Shown: positions 1 through 8,343 of the stretch, piece after piece
Position numbering within the stretch: position 1 is the first letter of the stretch
Layout of the letters: every line of letters begins with the position of its first letter
Assembly (NCBI GenBank): GCA_964530445.1
Contig: CAZHBJ010000019.1
Coordinates: 1-34,324, forward strand
Direction: 5' to 3'
Origin: FEN-1297 sp964530445
GTDB taxonomy: Bacteria > Bacteroidota > Ignavibacteria > Ignavibacteriales > Ignavibacteriaceae
Length of the DNA: 34,324 bases
Notes under the pieces: model-generated
Seen by the model: only the letters and a program-made list of their open reading frames with translations
What the model was told of the DNA's origin: nothing
Database searches by the model: none
Made by a program: the position numbers and the translations under genes

Positions 1-113
1 GGCTTTTTAAAATCTTCATCCGTTAATCCTATACCGTGCAGCATAGCCTGTGAACCTACTTGAGAACGTGTTTGAGTTAATCTTTTGCTGTATTTGTTTA
101 AGCCTTCCTTCAT
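1..113 (-). CDS. ilvD: Dihydroxy-acid dehydratase, N-terminal fragment (cut by window edge)
   Basis: The minus strand from the ATG at 113 encodes 37 residues and runs off the left edge. It begins MKEGLNKYSKRLTQ and continues through QAMLHGIGLTDEDFKKP. The LNKYSK-LTQ start and the QAM-GIG-DEDFKK block match the N-terminus of the long IlvD type as I remember it from Lactococcus-like sequences. IlvD is an Fe-S enzyme that dehydrates 2,3-dihydroxy-isovalerate and its isoleucine-pathway counterpart to 2-keto acids in branched-chain amino acid synthesis. The cluster cysteines lie outside the window, so the call rests only on this N-terminal block. The gene reads away from the folate genes, with 218 bp of AT-rich non-coding DNA upstream. 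Confidence 0.82.
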   Translation of the reverse strand, partial: MKEGLNKYSKRLTQTRSQVGSQAMLHGIGLTDEDFKK

Positions 114-270
114 TTTGACCTCTAAAATTATTTAACGGATTCAGAAAATTTGATGAATTAAATGTCTTTCAGATATAAATTAATATACTGATTTTATAAA
201 AACCAAATGTACAAAATAAAAAAAAATATTGGTAGACCTTACCAATCTTTTAACTTATAGAAGAGATAAT

Positions 271-299
271 AAAAACCAACATATAATCTTAAAATGTTG
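271..299 (-). terminator. Weak terminator-like hairpin after the cyclodeaminase gene
   Basis: On the minus strand CAACAT (299-294) can pair with ATGTTG (283-278), followed by GGTTTTTATT. The stem is only 6 bp and the loop is 10 nt. It lies 33 bp after the stop codon of the gene at 332-964. Position and T-run support a terminator, but the stem is weak. Confidence 0.3.
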
Positions 300-331
300 C
301 CGCTTTGTTCTAACAACACAAATTTTTCGGA

Positions 332-964
332 TTATTGCCTCGTCATCGATTTAATAATCCTTTTAATTAGTGTTTCCGAATATTCTTTTATTTCGAGATA
401 AATAATTTCTGATTTTTTCAAAAATTCATTGGCGGTAATTTGGTTTGAAAGACCGGAACAGTTTATAGCAACATTTAAATAAGCCCCTTCAGCTGAGGTG
501 GCTGTTAATGAAATAGCCACACCTGCATCGGATAAAGAATTTTGATTCCCTTTTTGTGAAATCGTATCCAGGTATGGAAGAAGCTGATTGCATTTTATTA
601 TTACTTCCGCCGGAACAATAGCCGCTTCCATAGTTGCTTTTTCGATTTCATTTTTTCTAAAAGATTTTTGTGCCTCGGTTTCCTTGGGAAGTTTGAATGC
701 AGCCATTACGCTGTCAAATGCATCGTTATCCTTTTTTGCCAGTGTAAGAAAATGATCTTGTAATTCTTGCAGTTTACCGGCAATGTCTTTTGCTTCTTCT
801 TCAAAATCCAGGTATCTCTTTTTCCCGATTGTTAGATTGCAGACCATTTGTCCGAGAGAAGAAGCTAAGATTCCGCACAGCGCTGCTACATTTCCCCCGC
901 CGGGGGTTGGAGCGTTTGATGATAAATCATCCAAATAATTTTGTAAAGATTTTTGTAAGTCCAT
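332..964 (-). CDS. Cyclodeaminase/cyclohydrolase family protein (FTCD C-terminal type)
   Basis: This 210-aa protein matches the formiminotetrahydrofolate cyclodeaminase family (the FTCD_C fold, also used by FchA methenyl-THF cyclohydrolases). The diagnostic block is near the N-terminus: SNAPTPGGGNVAALCGILASS (residues about 16-36), then GQMVCNLTIGKKRY. The rest is alpha-helical, as expected for this cytosolic enzyme family, and the length is normal. The family releases ammonia from 5-formimino-THF to give 5,10-methenyl-THF; some members instead hydrolyse methenyl-THF. The gene encoding the first half-reaction (glutamate formimidoyltransferase) lies just upstream on the same strand, so the bifunctional animal FTCD is split into two genes here. 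This supports the cyclodeaminase role over the cyclohydrolase role, but the sequence alone does not decide. Confidence 0.85.
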   Translation of the reverse strand: MDLQKSLQNYLDDLSSNAPTPGGGNVAALCGILASSLGQMVCNLTIGKKRYLDFEEEAKDIAGKLQELQDHFLTLAKKDNDAFDSVMAAFKLPKETEAQKSFRKNEIEKATMEAAIVPAEVIIKCNQLLPYLDTISQKGNQNSLSDAGVAISLTATSAEGAYLNVAINCSGLSNQITANEFLKKSEIIYLEIKEYSETLIKRIIKSMTRQ

Positions 965-1017
965 AATTGCCTTTTAATATTTGAATAAAAGATTAATTCT
1001 TGAAAGATATTGAAAAA

Positions 1018-1105
1018 CCACTGTGCCTTCTCGGTGTGACTTTGTGTAATTCTTAAAAAACAGTAACACAGAGTTGCACAAAGTAGACACAAAGTTTCAC
1101 AGAGG
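1018..1105. repeat. 88-bp imperfect inverted repeat between the two folate genes
   Basis: The left arm CCACTGTG...GTGTGACTTTGTGTAATTCT and the right arm, read in reverse complement as CCTCTGTG...GTGTCTACTTTGTGCAACTCT, align over most of their length with one short offset. The sequence can therefore fold into a long imperfect hairpin around an AAAAAACAGT loop. The arms are also internally repetitive (CACAGAG/CACAAAG units). From memory, similar CTCTGTG/CTTTGTG elements are scattered through environmental Bacteroidota/Chlorobiota genomes. No second copy was seen in this window. An open frame across it (886-1092, minus) is a by-product of the repeat. Confidence 0.6.
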
Positions 1106-1139
1106 AAAAATTTTAATTTACATTGTTTCGATTGAGTTC

Positions 1140-2156
1140 TTAAATCATATAATCGATTATCTTTTCAGTTTTATGAAACTGATTCAGCTCGCTTAATCCC
1201 AATTTTTCAATAGCCAAATCAACAAGTGATTTTTCATCGGAATATTTTCCGTCGGAATAAAATTTACCGGCCTGAAGCAGAGCTTCCAACGGAACAAGCC
1301 CTACAATTTCACTACCCATAACTTCAACACCTAGGCGCTTTGCTTCTTTTTTTACTTCCTCGAATGCAACATGAATCGGAGTTATATTGTAGTTAGTTAA
1401 ATTCATTGAAACCTGGGATATTTTATATTTCTCAAGCAGCACCCCCATTCCTTTAACACTTTTTAATCTGCCGGGCTCTCTAACGGTTTTACCATTTGCT
1501 TTTATTATCTTACCGCTTTCATCACGTTTTGCTTTACCGGATTCACGCAATATTTCTCCGATCTCTTTTGCGTATTTTACATCTTCCGATTTAATATTAA
1601 CATTGTAAGCAATTAGAAAAAACCTTGCGCCTGTAACTATTGCTCCCAATTTTGAATTGAATTGATTTGTTCCGAAGTCAGGCTGCCATTCGGGATCTTT
1701 TAACTTTTCTTCCAAGCCTTCATATTCACCCTTTCTAATATCGGATAAGCTTTTTCTTTCAGGTCTTCTTGCGGCAAATTCATACAAGTAAACCGGTATA
1801 TCCAATTCCTTTGAAATATGATCTGCATAGGTTTCGGAAATTTTAACACAGTCATCCATCGTTGCTTCTTTTACCGGGACAAAGGGGACTACATCTATTG
1901 CACCGAGTCTCGGATGCTCACCTTTATGATTTTGCATGTTAATGTTTGAAGCTGCTGATTTGCTTATAGCAATTGCTCCGTCAATTATACTCGAATCATC
2001 CCCGGCCAAAGTAACAACTACACGGTTATAATCTGCATCCGGTTCCAAGCTTAAAAGTTTACAGCCTTTTATTCCAATAAGAGACTCTTTCATCTGCAAA
2101 AATGTTTCTTCGTTCTTACCCTCGCTGAAGTTCGGTACGCATTCGATAATTTTCAT
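1140..2156 (-). CDS. ftcD: Glutamate formimidoyltransferase
   Basis: This 338-aa protein is recognised as the FTCD formiminotransferase family. It starts with MKIIECVPNFSEGKN and shows the typical blocks HKGEHPRLGAIDVVPFVP and TGARFFLIAYNVN. It transfers the formimino group between N-formimino-glutamate and tetrahydrofolate in the cytosol, the last one-carbon-yielding step of histidine degradation. In this two-gene layout the product feeds the cyclodeaminase encoded 175 bp downstream. The C-terminal part from about residue 180 carries the second formiminotransferase subdomain, and the length fits the stand-alone family form. No other hut gene (hutH, hutU, hutI) is in the window, so a complete histidine pathway cannot be shown here. 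The gene is separated from the cyclodeaminase by the 88-bp inverted repeat; co-transcription is likely but not proven. Confidence 0.9.
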   Translation of the reverse strand: MKIIECVPNFSEGKNEETFLQMKESLIGIKGCKLLSLEPDADYNRVVVTLAGDDSSIIDGAIAISKSAASNINMQNHKGEHPRLGAIDVVPFVPVKEATMDDCVKISETYADHISKELDIPVYLYEFAARRPERKSLSDIRKGEYEGLEEKLKDPEWQPDFGTNQFNSKLGAIVTGARFFLIAYNVNIKSEDVKYAKEIGEILRESGKAKRDESGKIIKANGKTVREPGRLKSVKGMGVLLEKYKISQVSMNLTNYNITPIHVAFEEVKKEAKRLGVEVMGSEIVGLVPLEALLQAGKFYSDGKYSDEKSLVDLAIEKLGLSELNQFHKTEKIIDYMI

Positions 2157-2358
2157 AATAAAACTCCGAAGATTTTAGTGAATTTTTTACTTTCTTCGCA
2201 GCAAGCAAAAATAATATTACTTCTTACCAAGTATGTAAAAAAAATTCTTTTATTAACAATCATATTCAATTAACTAAAAATAAAAAAATTATTACTCAGA
2301 TATGTTAAAACATCCAGATAAAGGATATGGAGAAGCATGAATTGTATAATTCTTTGTT

Positions 2359-3123
2359 CTATATTAACTTAAATTGAAATGACTTTGTCGACCATTCTTT
2401 CAAATCATCATTCAAAGATTTTTCGGTGAATATCACATTATCGTCGTAATCAATTAATATTGCCGTTGACGACCGAGTGCCGTATTGCGGCGTTTTAACA
2501 AAAATGGGAGAAACGGCTCTTTCAATTTCCAATCCCAGGCCTGTGTCGGGCAATAGTTCATCTGAAGGAATTGAAGAATCGGAAAGAATGTCGAACAAAT
2601 TTTCTGTTGAAATAAATTCTTTATTTAGAATATTTTTAAATGATTTTTTGCTTTTCTCAACTTTCGGCCAGGGTGTATCCAATAGATGATTGCTTAAGCC
2701 GTATATACCGGGTGAAAGCACCAATTGTTTTTTAGTTTGGTTTGAAAAATATCGGATGCTTTCTTTATCGGCGTACAATAAATTATATCCATTGTATAAA
2801 TCCGAAGAGGATAAAAGTTCCTTTGAAAATTCGGAAAGCGAATTGTTGCCTGTTAAAAAATTTATTACAAGCTCACCTCTTGACGGTGCGTTTGTCTTCA
2901 TGGACTTTGGATCGCGGTAATTTGTAATTGCTGCAAACCGTCCCTTTCTTGTTATACCGAGCCAGGTGCCACCTGCCTTTAAGTCTCTGCCCGCCAATAT
3001 AGCAGGCTCATCACTCCAAAAATCAGCAGAAGAAGCAGGCCTGTTATAGAATTCGTCGCGGTTAGCCGCAATAATCATTTTGTATTTAGGATGAGTTTTA
3101 TACGATACTAATAATAAGCACAT
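2359..3123 (-). CDS. NRDE family protein (TANGO2-like)
   Basis: This 254-aa protein begins MCLLLVSYKTHPKYKMIIAANRDEFYNRP. The AANRDE motif with an N-terminal Met-Cys gives the NRDE/TANGO2 family its name. Conserved family blocks follow: GGTWLGITRKGRFAAITNYR (about residues 51-70) and SRGELV. Other family-like stretches are YGLSNHLLDTPWPKV and QYGTRSSTAILID. The arrangement suggests an N-terminal-nucleophile hydrolase-like fold with Cys2 exposed after Met removal; that is family-level inference. The cellular role in bacteria is not established; eukaryotic relatives are linked to heme or lipid handling. It sits 68 bp downstream of the nucleotide-sanitising enzyme at 3192-3737 on the same strand, so the two may be co-transcribed. 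There is no signal peptide, so it is probably cytosolic. Confidence 0.87.
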   Translation of the reverse strand: MCLLLVSYKTHPKYKMIIAANRDEFYNRPASSADFWSDEPAILAGRDLKAGGTWLGITRKGRFAAITNYRDPKSMKTNAPSRGELVINFLTGNNSLSEFSKELLSSSDLYNGYNLLYADKESIRYFSNQTKKQLVLSPGIYGLSNHLLDTPWPKVEKSKKSFKNILNKEFISTENLFDILSDSSIPSDELLPDTGLGLEIERAVSPIFVKTPQYGTRSSTAILIDYDDNVIFTEKSLNDDLKEWSTKSFQFKLI

Positions 3124-3191
3124 TATATTTTTTCATTAATTATAAAACAATTTTTATAATAATATTAACTCTTAAAAGAACATAGATCTTT

Positions 3192-3737
3192 TTAGTCTGC
3201 TTCTTTAAAAAAGAAATCCTTATGAAGAAAAGGAATCAATGCCGTAATAAGTCCCGGAACATACAAAGACTTTCTATCCATTACTCCGTTGGTAAAATAA
3301 CCTATGGCTCCGGATTTTTGTTTCGTATTATGATCACCTGTAAGCTTATCCATAACTTCTCCCAGCTCGGTTCCGTTTAATAATTCTTTAGTTACCGAAG
3401 AAGGAAGTTCGAATAGCGGAGAAGTACCGAACCCGGTTTTTCCTTCTTCATCGATAATACACATTAATCCTAGTGCAAACCATTTATTAAAAAATTCAGC
3501 TATGCCTCCTTCAATACCTACGAAAAACTTTGCGCCGAGATTATTCTCACTGTTTAATTGTTTTAATTCCGTTGCTCGGTTTTTTGCACCTTCAAAGGTT
3601 TCCCCGTTTACCGGCTGTGCGGAGACTTTAGAATCGGCGCTGATTCCGATAATTTCCGGTTCTTCAAAATATTTTGAAAAGGCTTCTTTAACCGCTTCTA
3701 TTTTAACGGGATTTTTTGATCCTACTAATATTTTCAT
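3192..3737 (-). CDS. yjjX: Inosine/xanthosine triphosphatase (YjjX/DUF84 family)
   Basis: This 181-aa protein starts MKILVGSKNPVKIEAVKEAF, the hallmark N-terminus of the YjjX/DUF84 non-canonical NTPases. Further family blocks are QPVNGETFEGAKNRA (about residues 61-75), FFVGIEGGI and KLTGDHNTKQKSGAIGYFTNG, followed by the C-terminal region ending near the usual family length. The enzyme hydrolyses ITP and XTP (and similar deaminated nucleotides) to monophosphates in the cytosol, keeping them out of RNA and DNA. It is the first gene of the minus-strand group and is transcribed divergently from the sensor kinase at 4045. The 307-bp gap between them presumably holds both promoters. Confidence 0.85.
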   Translation of the reverse strand: MKILVGSKNPVKIEAVKEAFSKYFEEPEIIGISADSKVSAQPVNGETFEGAKNRATELKQLNSENNLGAKFFVGIEGGIAEFFNKWFALGLMCIIDEEGKTGFGTSPLFELPSSVTKELLNGTELGEVMDKLTGDHNTKQKSGAIGYFTNGVMDRKSLYVPGLITALIPFLHKDFFFKEAD

Positions 3738-4044
3738 TTCTTTAGTTAGCTTTTTTGTTATTATTTAATTTTATCTTAGCCAATGTATATTATTATAATA
3801 CAAGACAAAGATATTATATAGTCAAGGTTTATTTTTATTATTGAATTTTAGAAATAGAATTTACAATTTTTATTTAGTAAAAAGTAAATTTTATTAATAA
3901 TTCTTTCACCTGATTTTTTACGTTTAATTGAATTTTTTAAATATGATTTTACGCTTAATTTATTTTAAGTTTTGGGTAAAATCTTATGCAGACTATTATT
4001 CAAAAATTCTAGAATTTTAATCGGAATTTTTAATAACTTACTCC
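3738..4044. promoter_or_regulatory. Divergent intergenic region with a short direct repeat
   Basis: This AT-rich gap separates the minus-strand metabolic genes from the plus-strand sensor locus and must hold promoters for both. TTTTACGTTTAATT (3916-3929) is repeated as TTTTACGCTTAATT (3947-3960): 13 of 14 bases are identical at a 31-bp offset, about three helical turns. The core TTTTACGTTTA also occurs just ahead of the first response regulator (7434-7444). In such AT-rich DNA this may be chance. I could not assign -35/-10 elements with confidence, and no RNA gene or small ORF was convincing here. Confidence 0.35.
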
Positions 4045-7000
4045 ATGAAATTAATTAACATTATTGTTTATAAGAATTTCAGAAAATATTTTTCATCTTT
4101 CGAAATTTTACTCCTGTTATTAATATTTGCCCCCATATTTTGTCCTAATATAAACGCCCAATCAACCGATCTTAACTTCGAACGAATTCTAAGCGACAAA
4201 GGATTATCGCAAAATACAATTCATTATATCCTGCAGGATAAACAAGGATATATGTGGTTTGCAACCGAAGACGGGCTTGATAAATACGACGGCTACAACT
4301 TTACGGTTTATAAAAATAATCCCAACGATTCAAATTCAATACCTGATAATTTTATCTGGACGCTTTATGAAGATAAAAGCGGAAATTTGTGGATAGGCAC
4401 AAACAGCGGCGGTTTGAGCAAGCTAAATACTAAAACAGAAAAGTTTACTAATTATAGGTACCGGCCAAATAATTCTAATTCCATTAGCAATAATAATGTA
4501 AGAGCTATTTTAGGTGATACAAAAGGTAATTTGTGGATTGGAACCGAAGGAGGCGGACTGGATAAGCTTAACGTTAAAAAAAATATCTTCATACATTATA
4601 AACATAATCCTAAAAGTCACAATAGCTTGAGCAATAACGATGTCCTTTCACTATACATAGACAAACCGAATATTATCTGGGTAGGTACAAATAAAGGAAT
4701 AAACAAGTTTAATATTGCAAAAAATAAATTTACAAATTATCATTCCTCTGCTAACAATCCGCAAAGCTTAAGTAATAATGTTGTCTTATCAATATACCGG
4801 GATAAAAGCGGCCTGCTTTGGGTTGGAACTCTAAATGGTCTGAATAAATTTAATGAGCAGGAAAATAAATTTACAAGATATTTAACCGAACAGAATAACA
4901 GCATTGACATTAACAACAGCAGAATTAATTCGATTCATCAGGATCAATATAATGTAATATGGGTAGGTACTGGTAGCGGTCTTTTCCGGTATGATAAAAA
5001 AACAAAAAATTTTGTCGGCATTAACAGGCGGTCTTCAAATCCCGGAAGTATAAGCAATAATAATGTACTCTCTTTGTATGAAGATAATTCCGGGTTACTA
5101 TGGATTGGTACGGCAGAAGACGGGATTGTTAAATTTGACAGGGAAAGACTAAAGTTCCTTCATTATAAACATGAACCCGGGAATAAAAACAGTCTTAGTC
5201 ACAATACGATACGTGCAATATACCAGGATAAATCCGGTGCGCTTTGGATAGGTACTCTAGGCGGCGGGCTGAACATTTACAACAAAGCCAAAGATAAGTT
5301 TATCCATTACCTCCATGATTCAAAAGATAAAAACAGTATTAGTGATAATACACTCTCAGCTATATCCAGAGATAAAGAGGGAAACTTCTGGGTAGGTACC
5401 TGGGGGGGCGGTTTAAATGAGGTAACCAATTTTTCTAATAATAATTATAATAATTTAAAGTTTAAGCATTTTTATCATTCAAGTTTCGATTCTTCAACTA
5501 TAAGCGATAATGTTATTCAATCAATATATCAGGATTCTCACGGCAGGTTATGGATTGGCACAGGCTTGGGATTGGATTTATACGATAAAAATAAAAATCG
5601 TTTTGTTAAATTTGTAAATAATCCCGGTAATTCTAACAGCATCAGCAATAATCTTATCCAATCTTGTATTCATGAAGATAGATCCGGAAATCTTTGGGTG
5701 GGTACATGGGATGGTTTAAATAAAATTTTAATCGGCAAGAACAGCTCAATTGAAAATATTAAATTAAATATTAAATTTGTTCATTATGTGAATAAACCGG
5801 GCGACAAATTCAGCTTGAGCGATAACAGAGTTATATCAATGTACGAAGATGTCCACGGTAATCTATGGTTCGGAACTTACGGCGGAGGAATAAACGAGCT
5901 CCCGTTTGACGAGGTTAATAAATCCAATCCTTCGGCTGTAAGGTTTATGAGATATTCTATTAAAGACGGATTAACTAGTAATATTATATATGGAATACTT
6001 GGTGATGATGAAGGCAACATTTGGATGAGCACCGATAACGGGTTGTCAAAATTTAATCCGAATACCAAAGTTTTTAGAAATTATTTTGAAAGCGACGGGC
6101 TGCAGGGAAACCAGTTCTTTTGGGGAGCCAGCTTTCGAGGTTTAAACGGCGAATTATTTTTCGGCGGAACAAACGGAGTAAATGCATTCTATCCTTCAAG
6201 ACTTAAAGACAACAAACATATTCCGCCGATTGTTATAACCAGCTTTCAGATATTCAATAAGCCGGTTAAAATCGGTGCAAAGGATTCACTTCTTAAAGAA
6301 GATTTATCCGATACAAAAAAAATTGTATTATCATACAGCCAAAATGTTTTTTCATTTGAATTTGCAGCGCTGGATTTTACTTCGCCTGTTAAAAATCAGT
6401 ATGCTTATATGATGAAGGGATTTGATAAGAATTGGATTTATTCCGGCAACAGGCGATTCGTTACTTATACAAATTTAGATCCCGGTACTTATGAATTTAA
6501 AGTTAAGGGATCGAATAATGACGGGATCTGGAATACTAAAGGTGTAACTCTGACTATTATTATCGAACCGCCTTTTTGGAGAACCTGGTGGTTTATTTCT
6601 CTGGCTGTGTTATTCGGCGGAGGATTTATAATTTTATTTATTATCTACAGGGTAAAACACTTACTGGATATAGAAAGATTTCGAACAAAGTTAGCAGCAG
6701 ATCTTCATGATAATATAGGTTCAAGCTTGACGGAAATATCCATTTTAAGCGAAGTAATTTCGAAAAGACTTGAATCCGCAACTGAAGATGTTAAAAAAAG
6801 TTTAAAGATGATAAGCAATAATTCCAGGAATCTTATTGATAATATGAGCGACATAGTTTGGCTTGTTAATCCTAAAAGAGATTCTTTGTATGATCTTATT
6901 TTAAGATTAAGAGATACTTATACCGAGTTATCTTCATATGCAAGCATTTCCTTTAGATCGGAAAACATTAAGTCTCTCGAAAAAGTTTCTTTGTCGATGG

Positions 7001-7278
7001 AACACCGCCAGCATCTGTATTTAATTTTTAAAGAAGGAATAAATAATTGTATAACACACAGTAATTGTACGGAAATTTCACTGGATGCCTTTATAAAAGG
7101 GAAAAAGCTGGAAATGATATTAAAAGATAACGGGAAAGGCTTTGATATAAATGAAGACTTTTCCGGAAACGGTTTGGAGAATATGAAACGGAGAGCTAAA
7201 ACAATAGGCGGCAGTGTAAATATACTTTCTACAAAGGGTGAAGGCACTACATTAATGTTTGTGGGAAATATTTTATAA
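4045..7278 (+). CDS. Two-component sensor histidine kinase with periplasmic double beta-propeller and Y_Y_Y domain
   Basis: This 1077-aa protein has an N-terminal hydrophobic signal/anchor (about residues 22-38, ending INAQS). About 13 W-x-G-T type propeller motifs follow (WIGTNSGG, WVGTLNG, WIGTAEDG, WFGTYGGG and so on) plus one degenerate FFGGTNG, enough for two seven-bladed propellers. A Y_Y_Y domain covers about 773-835 and one membrane helix about 848-868. The cytoplasmic part is a HisKA_3-type dimerisation domain with the phospho-acceptor His888 in DLHDNIG. The HATPase_c domain contains EGINN (N box), DNGKGF (G1) and GNGLENM (G2). The layout matches the periplasmic sensor of Bacteroides hybrid regulators, but there is no fused receiver or AraC domain: the partners are the NarL-type regulators encoded downstream. 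The ligand is unknown; a glycan breakdown product is the usual guess for this sensor type. Confidence 0.93.
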   Translation: MKLINIIVYKNFRKYFSSFEILLLLLIFAPIFCPNINAQSTDLNFERILSDKGLSQNTIHYILQDKQGYMWFATEDGLDKYDGYNFTVYKNNPNDSNSIPDNFIWTLYEDKSGNLWIGTNSGGLSKLNTKTEKFTNYRYRPNNSNSISNNNVRAILGDTKGNLWIGTEGGGLDKLNVKKNIFIHYKHNPKSHNSLSNNDVLSLYIDKPNIIWVGTNKGINKFNIAKNKFTNYHSSANNPQSLSNNVVLSIYRDKSGLLWVGTLNGLNKFNEQENKFTRYLTEQNNSIDINNSRINSIHQDQYNVIWVGTGSGLFRYDKKTKNFVGINRRSSNPGSISNNNVLSLYEDNSGLLWIGTAEDGIVKFDRERLKFLHYKHEPGNKNSLSHNTIRAIYQDKSGALWIGTLGGGLNIYNKAKDKFIHYLHDSKDKNSISDNTLSAISRDKEGNFWVGTWGGGLNEVTNFSNNNYNNLKFKHFYHSSFDSSTISDNVIQSIYQDSHGRLWIGTGLGLDLYDKNKNRFVKFVNNPGNSNSISNNLIQSCIHEDRSGNLWVGTWDGLNKILIGKNSSIENIKLNIKFVHYVNKPGDKFSLSDNRVISMYEDVHGNLWFGTYGGGINELPFDEVNKSNPSAVRFMRYSIKDGLTSNIIYGILGDDEGNIWMSTDNGLSKFNPNTKVFRNYFESDGLQGNQFFWGASFRGLNGELFFGGTNGVNAFYPSRLKDNKHIPPIVITSFQIFNKPVKIGAKDSLLKEDLSDTKKIVLSYSQNVFSFEFAALDFTSPVKNQYAYMMKGFDKNWIYSGNRRFVTYTNLDPGTYEFKVKGSNNDGIWNTKGVTLTIIIEPPFWRTWWFISLAVLFGGGFIILFIIYRVKHLLDIERFRTKLAADLHDNIGSSLTEISILSEVISKRLESATEDVKKSLKMISNNSRNLIDNMSDIVWLVNPKRDSLYDLILRLRDTYTELSSYASISFRSENIKSLEKVSLSMEHRQHLYLIFKEGINNCITHSNCTEISLDAFIKGKKLEMILKDNGKGFDINEDFSGNGLENMKRRAKTIGGSVNILSTKGEGTTLMFVGNIL

Positions 7279-7443
7279 ATAAGAAAAATTGAATTTTCTT
7301 GGATAATGTTGATTTTGAGGAGTTATATGTTAATATTTATTCAGTCTGTATGTTTTTATTGTAAATTTAATAGATTTAAATCCTGACTGAGTTTATAAAT
7401 AAATTAAAATGGGTTATAACTCTGTTGATATTTTTTTACGTTT

Positions 7444-7448
7444 AGGAG
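7444..7448 (+). promoter_or_regulatory. Shine-Dalgarno deciding the start of response regulator 1
   Basis: AGGAG runs straight into three consecutive ATG codons (7449, 7452, 7455). The first would leave no spacer and the third leaves 6 nt. The third also gives a protein starting MIKVVVVEDND, matching MINVVVVEDND of the tandem paralogue, so 7455 is the preferred start. Confidence 0.65.
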
Positions 7449-7454
7449 ATGATG

Positions 7455-8093
7455 ATGATTAAAGTTGTAGTTGTGGAAGATAATGATGCAATCAGGGAAG
7501 GGCTGAAAATTTTAATTGACGGAACCGAAGGATATTCCTGCGTCGGATCTTATTCGCAGTGCGATATTATGTTAAAGAATTTGGAGAAGCTGAATCCGGA
7601 CGTAATGTTGATGGATATAGGCCTTCCGGGAATGAATGGAATTGAAGGTATAAAAAGAGCAAAATTAATTTTTCCCGACCTAACAATCTTAGTTCTTACA
7701 ATATATGAAGAAAATGATTTGGTATTTGATGCATTATGTGCAGGCGCTTGCGGCTATCTGGTAAAAAAAACTCCGCCGTCGCGGCTGCTTGAAGCAATAA
7801 GGGAAGCTTACGAGGGCGGTGCGCCGATGAGTGCTAATATAGCCAGAAAAGTTATTGATTTCTTTCAACAGAAAAAACAGCTCTCGCCTCAAAAGCCTCA
7901 AAGCATTTTAACTCCCAGGGAAAGGGAAATACTCGGCGGTTTGGTTGAGGGTAATAGCTTTAAGGCAATTGCCGATTCACTATTTATCAGCATAGAAACA
8001 GTTAGATTCCATTTTAGAAATATTTATAAAAAACTTCACGTCCATTCGCAGTCGGAAGCAGTAGCAAAAGCAATTAAAGAAGGGATAATTTAA
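7455..8093 (+). CDS. NarL/LuxR-family response regulator, copy 1
   Basis: This 212-aa cytosolic DNA-binding regulator has a CheY-like receiver at residues 1-120. The acidic pair is Glu8/Asp9, the phospho-acceptor is Asp54 (LMDIGLPGMNG), the switch residue is Thr82 and the conserved Lys is Lys104. A linker is followed by a LuxR-type helix-turn-helix (LTPREREILGGLVEGNSFKA then ETVRFHFRNIYKKLHVHSQ). It lies 176 bp after the sensor kinase gene, whose HisKA_3 class normally pairs with this regulator class, so phosphotransfer from that kinase is the simplest reading. A paralogue follows at 8392-9030: I count 37 differences in 212 positions, and the last 30 residues of the HTH region are nearly identical. 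Both copies should therefore bind the same DNA sites. Starts at 7449 or 7452 are possible but poorly spaced from the ribosome site. Confidence 0.93.
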   Translation: MIKVVVVEDNDAIREGLKILIDGTEGYSCVGSYSQCDIMLKNLEKLNPDVMLMDIGLPGMNGIEGIKRAKLIFPDLTILVLTIYEENDLVFDALCAGACGYLVKKTPPSRLLEAIREAYEGGAPMSANIARKVIDFFQQKKQLSPQKPQSILTPREREILGGLVEGNSFKAIADSLFISIETVRFHFRNIYKKLHVHSQSEAVAKAIKEGII

Positions 8094-8252
8094 TTGTTAT
8101 ATTACTAAATTGTTTAATTGCCGGTTTGTTGAATAATTAATATGAATTTATATGCTAATAGAATGACAATGCAACAATAATATAATGCCTTGCAATTAAC
8201 CCACCCCAATTAGGTAGTATTCTTTTATAAATTAAAAACAGCGCCTAAAAAA

Positions 8253-8273
8253 TACCTATGTTTATGTAGTAGT
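8253..8273 (+). promoter_or_regulatory. Putative regulator-binding element, copy A (upstream of response regulator 2)
   Basis: TACCTATGTTTATGTA (8253-8268) followed by GTAGT is repeated at 9106-9126 with 18 of 21 bases the same; a preceding AAAAA extends the match to 23 of 26. It is an imperfect inverted repeat (TACCTA / TATGTA) spaced like the NarL 7-2-7 site TACYYMT-N2-AKRRGTA. It lies about 120 bp ahead of the regulator 2 start codon. Reading it as an autoregulatory operator is inference. Confidence 0.5.
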
Positions 8274-8343
8274 AAGGCTATATAAATAATAATAGATTTA
8301 AATCCATAAAAGAATAATTTCAAAAAATATATCGTATCTCAAA

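Noticed and set aside
886..1092. 68-aa minus-strand ORF overlapping the cyclodeaminase start
   Set aside because: It lies mostly on the 88-bp inverted repeat and its protein is low-complexity Cys/Tyr-rich sequence with no family look.
3502..3768. 88-aa plus-strand ORF opposite the ITP/XTP phosphatase gene
   Set aside because: It is antisense to a well-recognised enzyme and shows no family features.
4300..6070. Regular repetition that could suggest a CRISPR or tandem-repeat array
   Set aside because: The period follows the protein propeller blades, the copies diverge at codon third positions, and the frame is open throughout.
6918..7247. 109-aa minus-strand ORF opposite the kinase ATPase domain
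   Set aside because: It is a shadow of the HATPase_c coding region; no ribosome site or recognisable domain.
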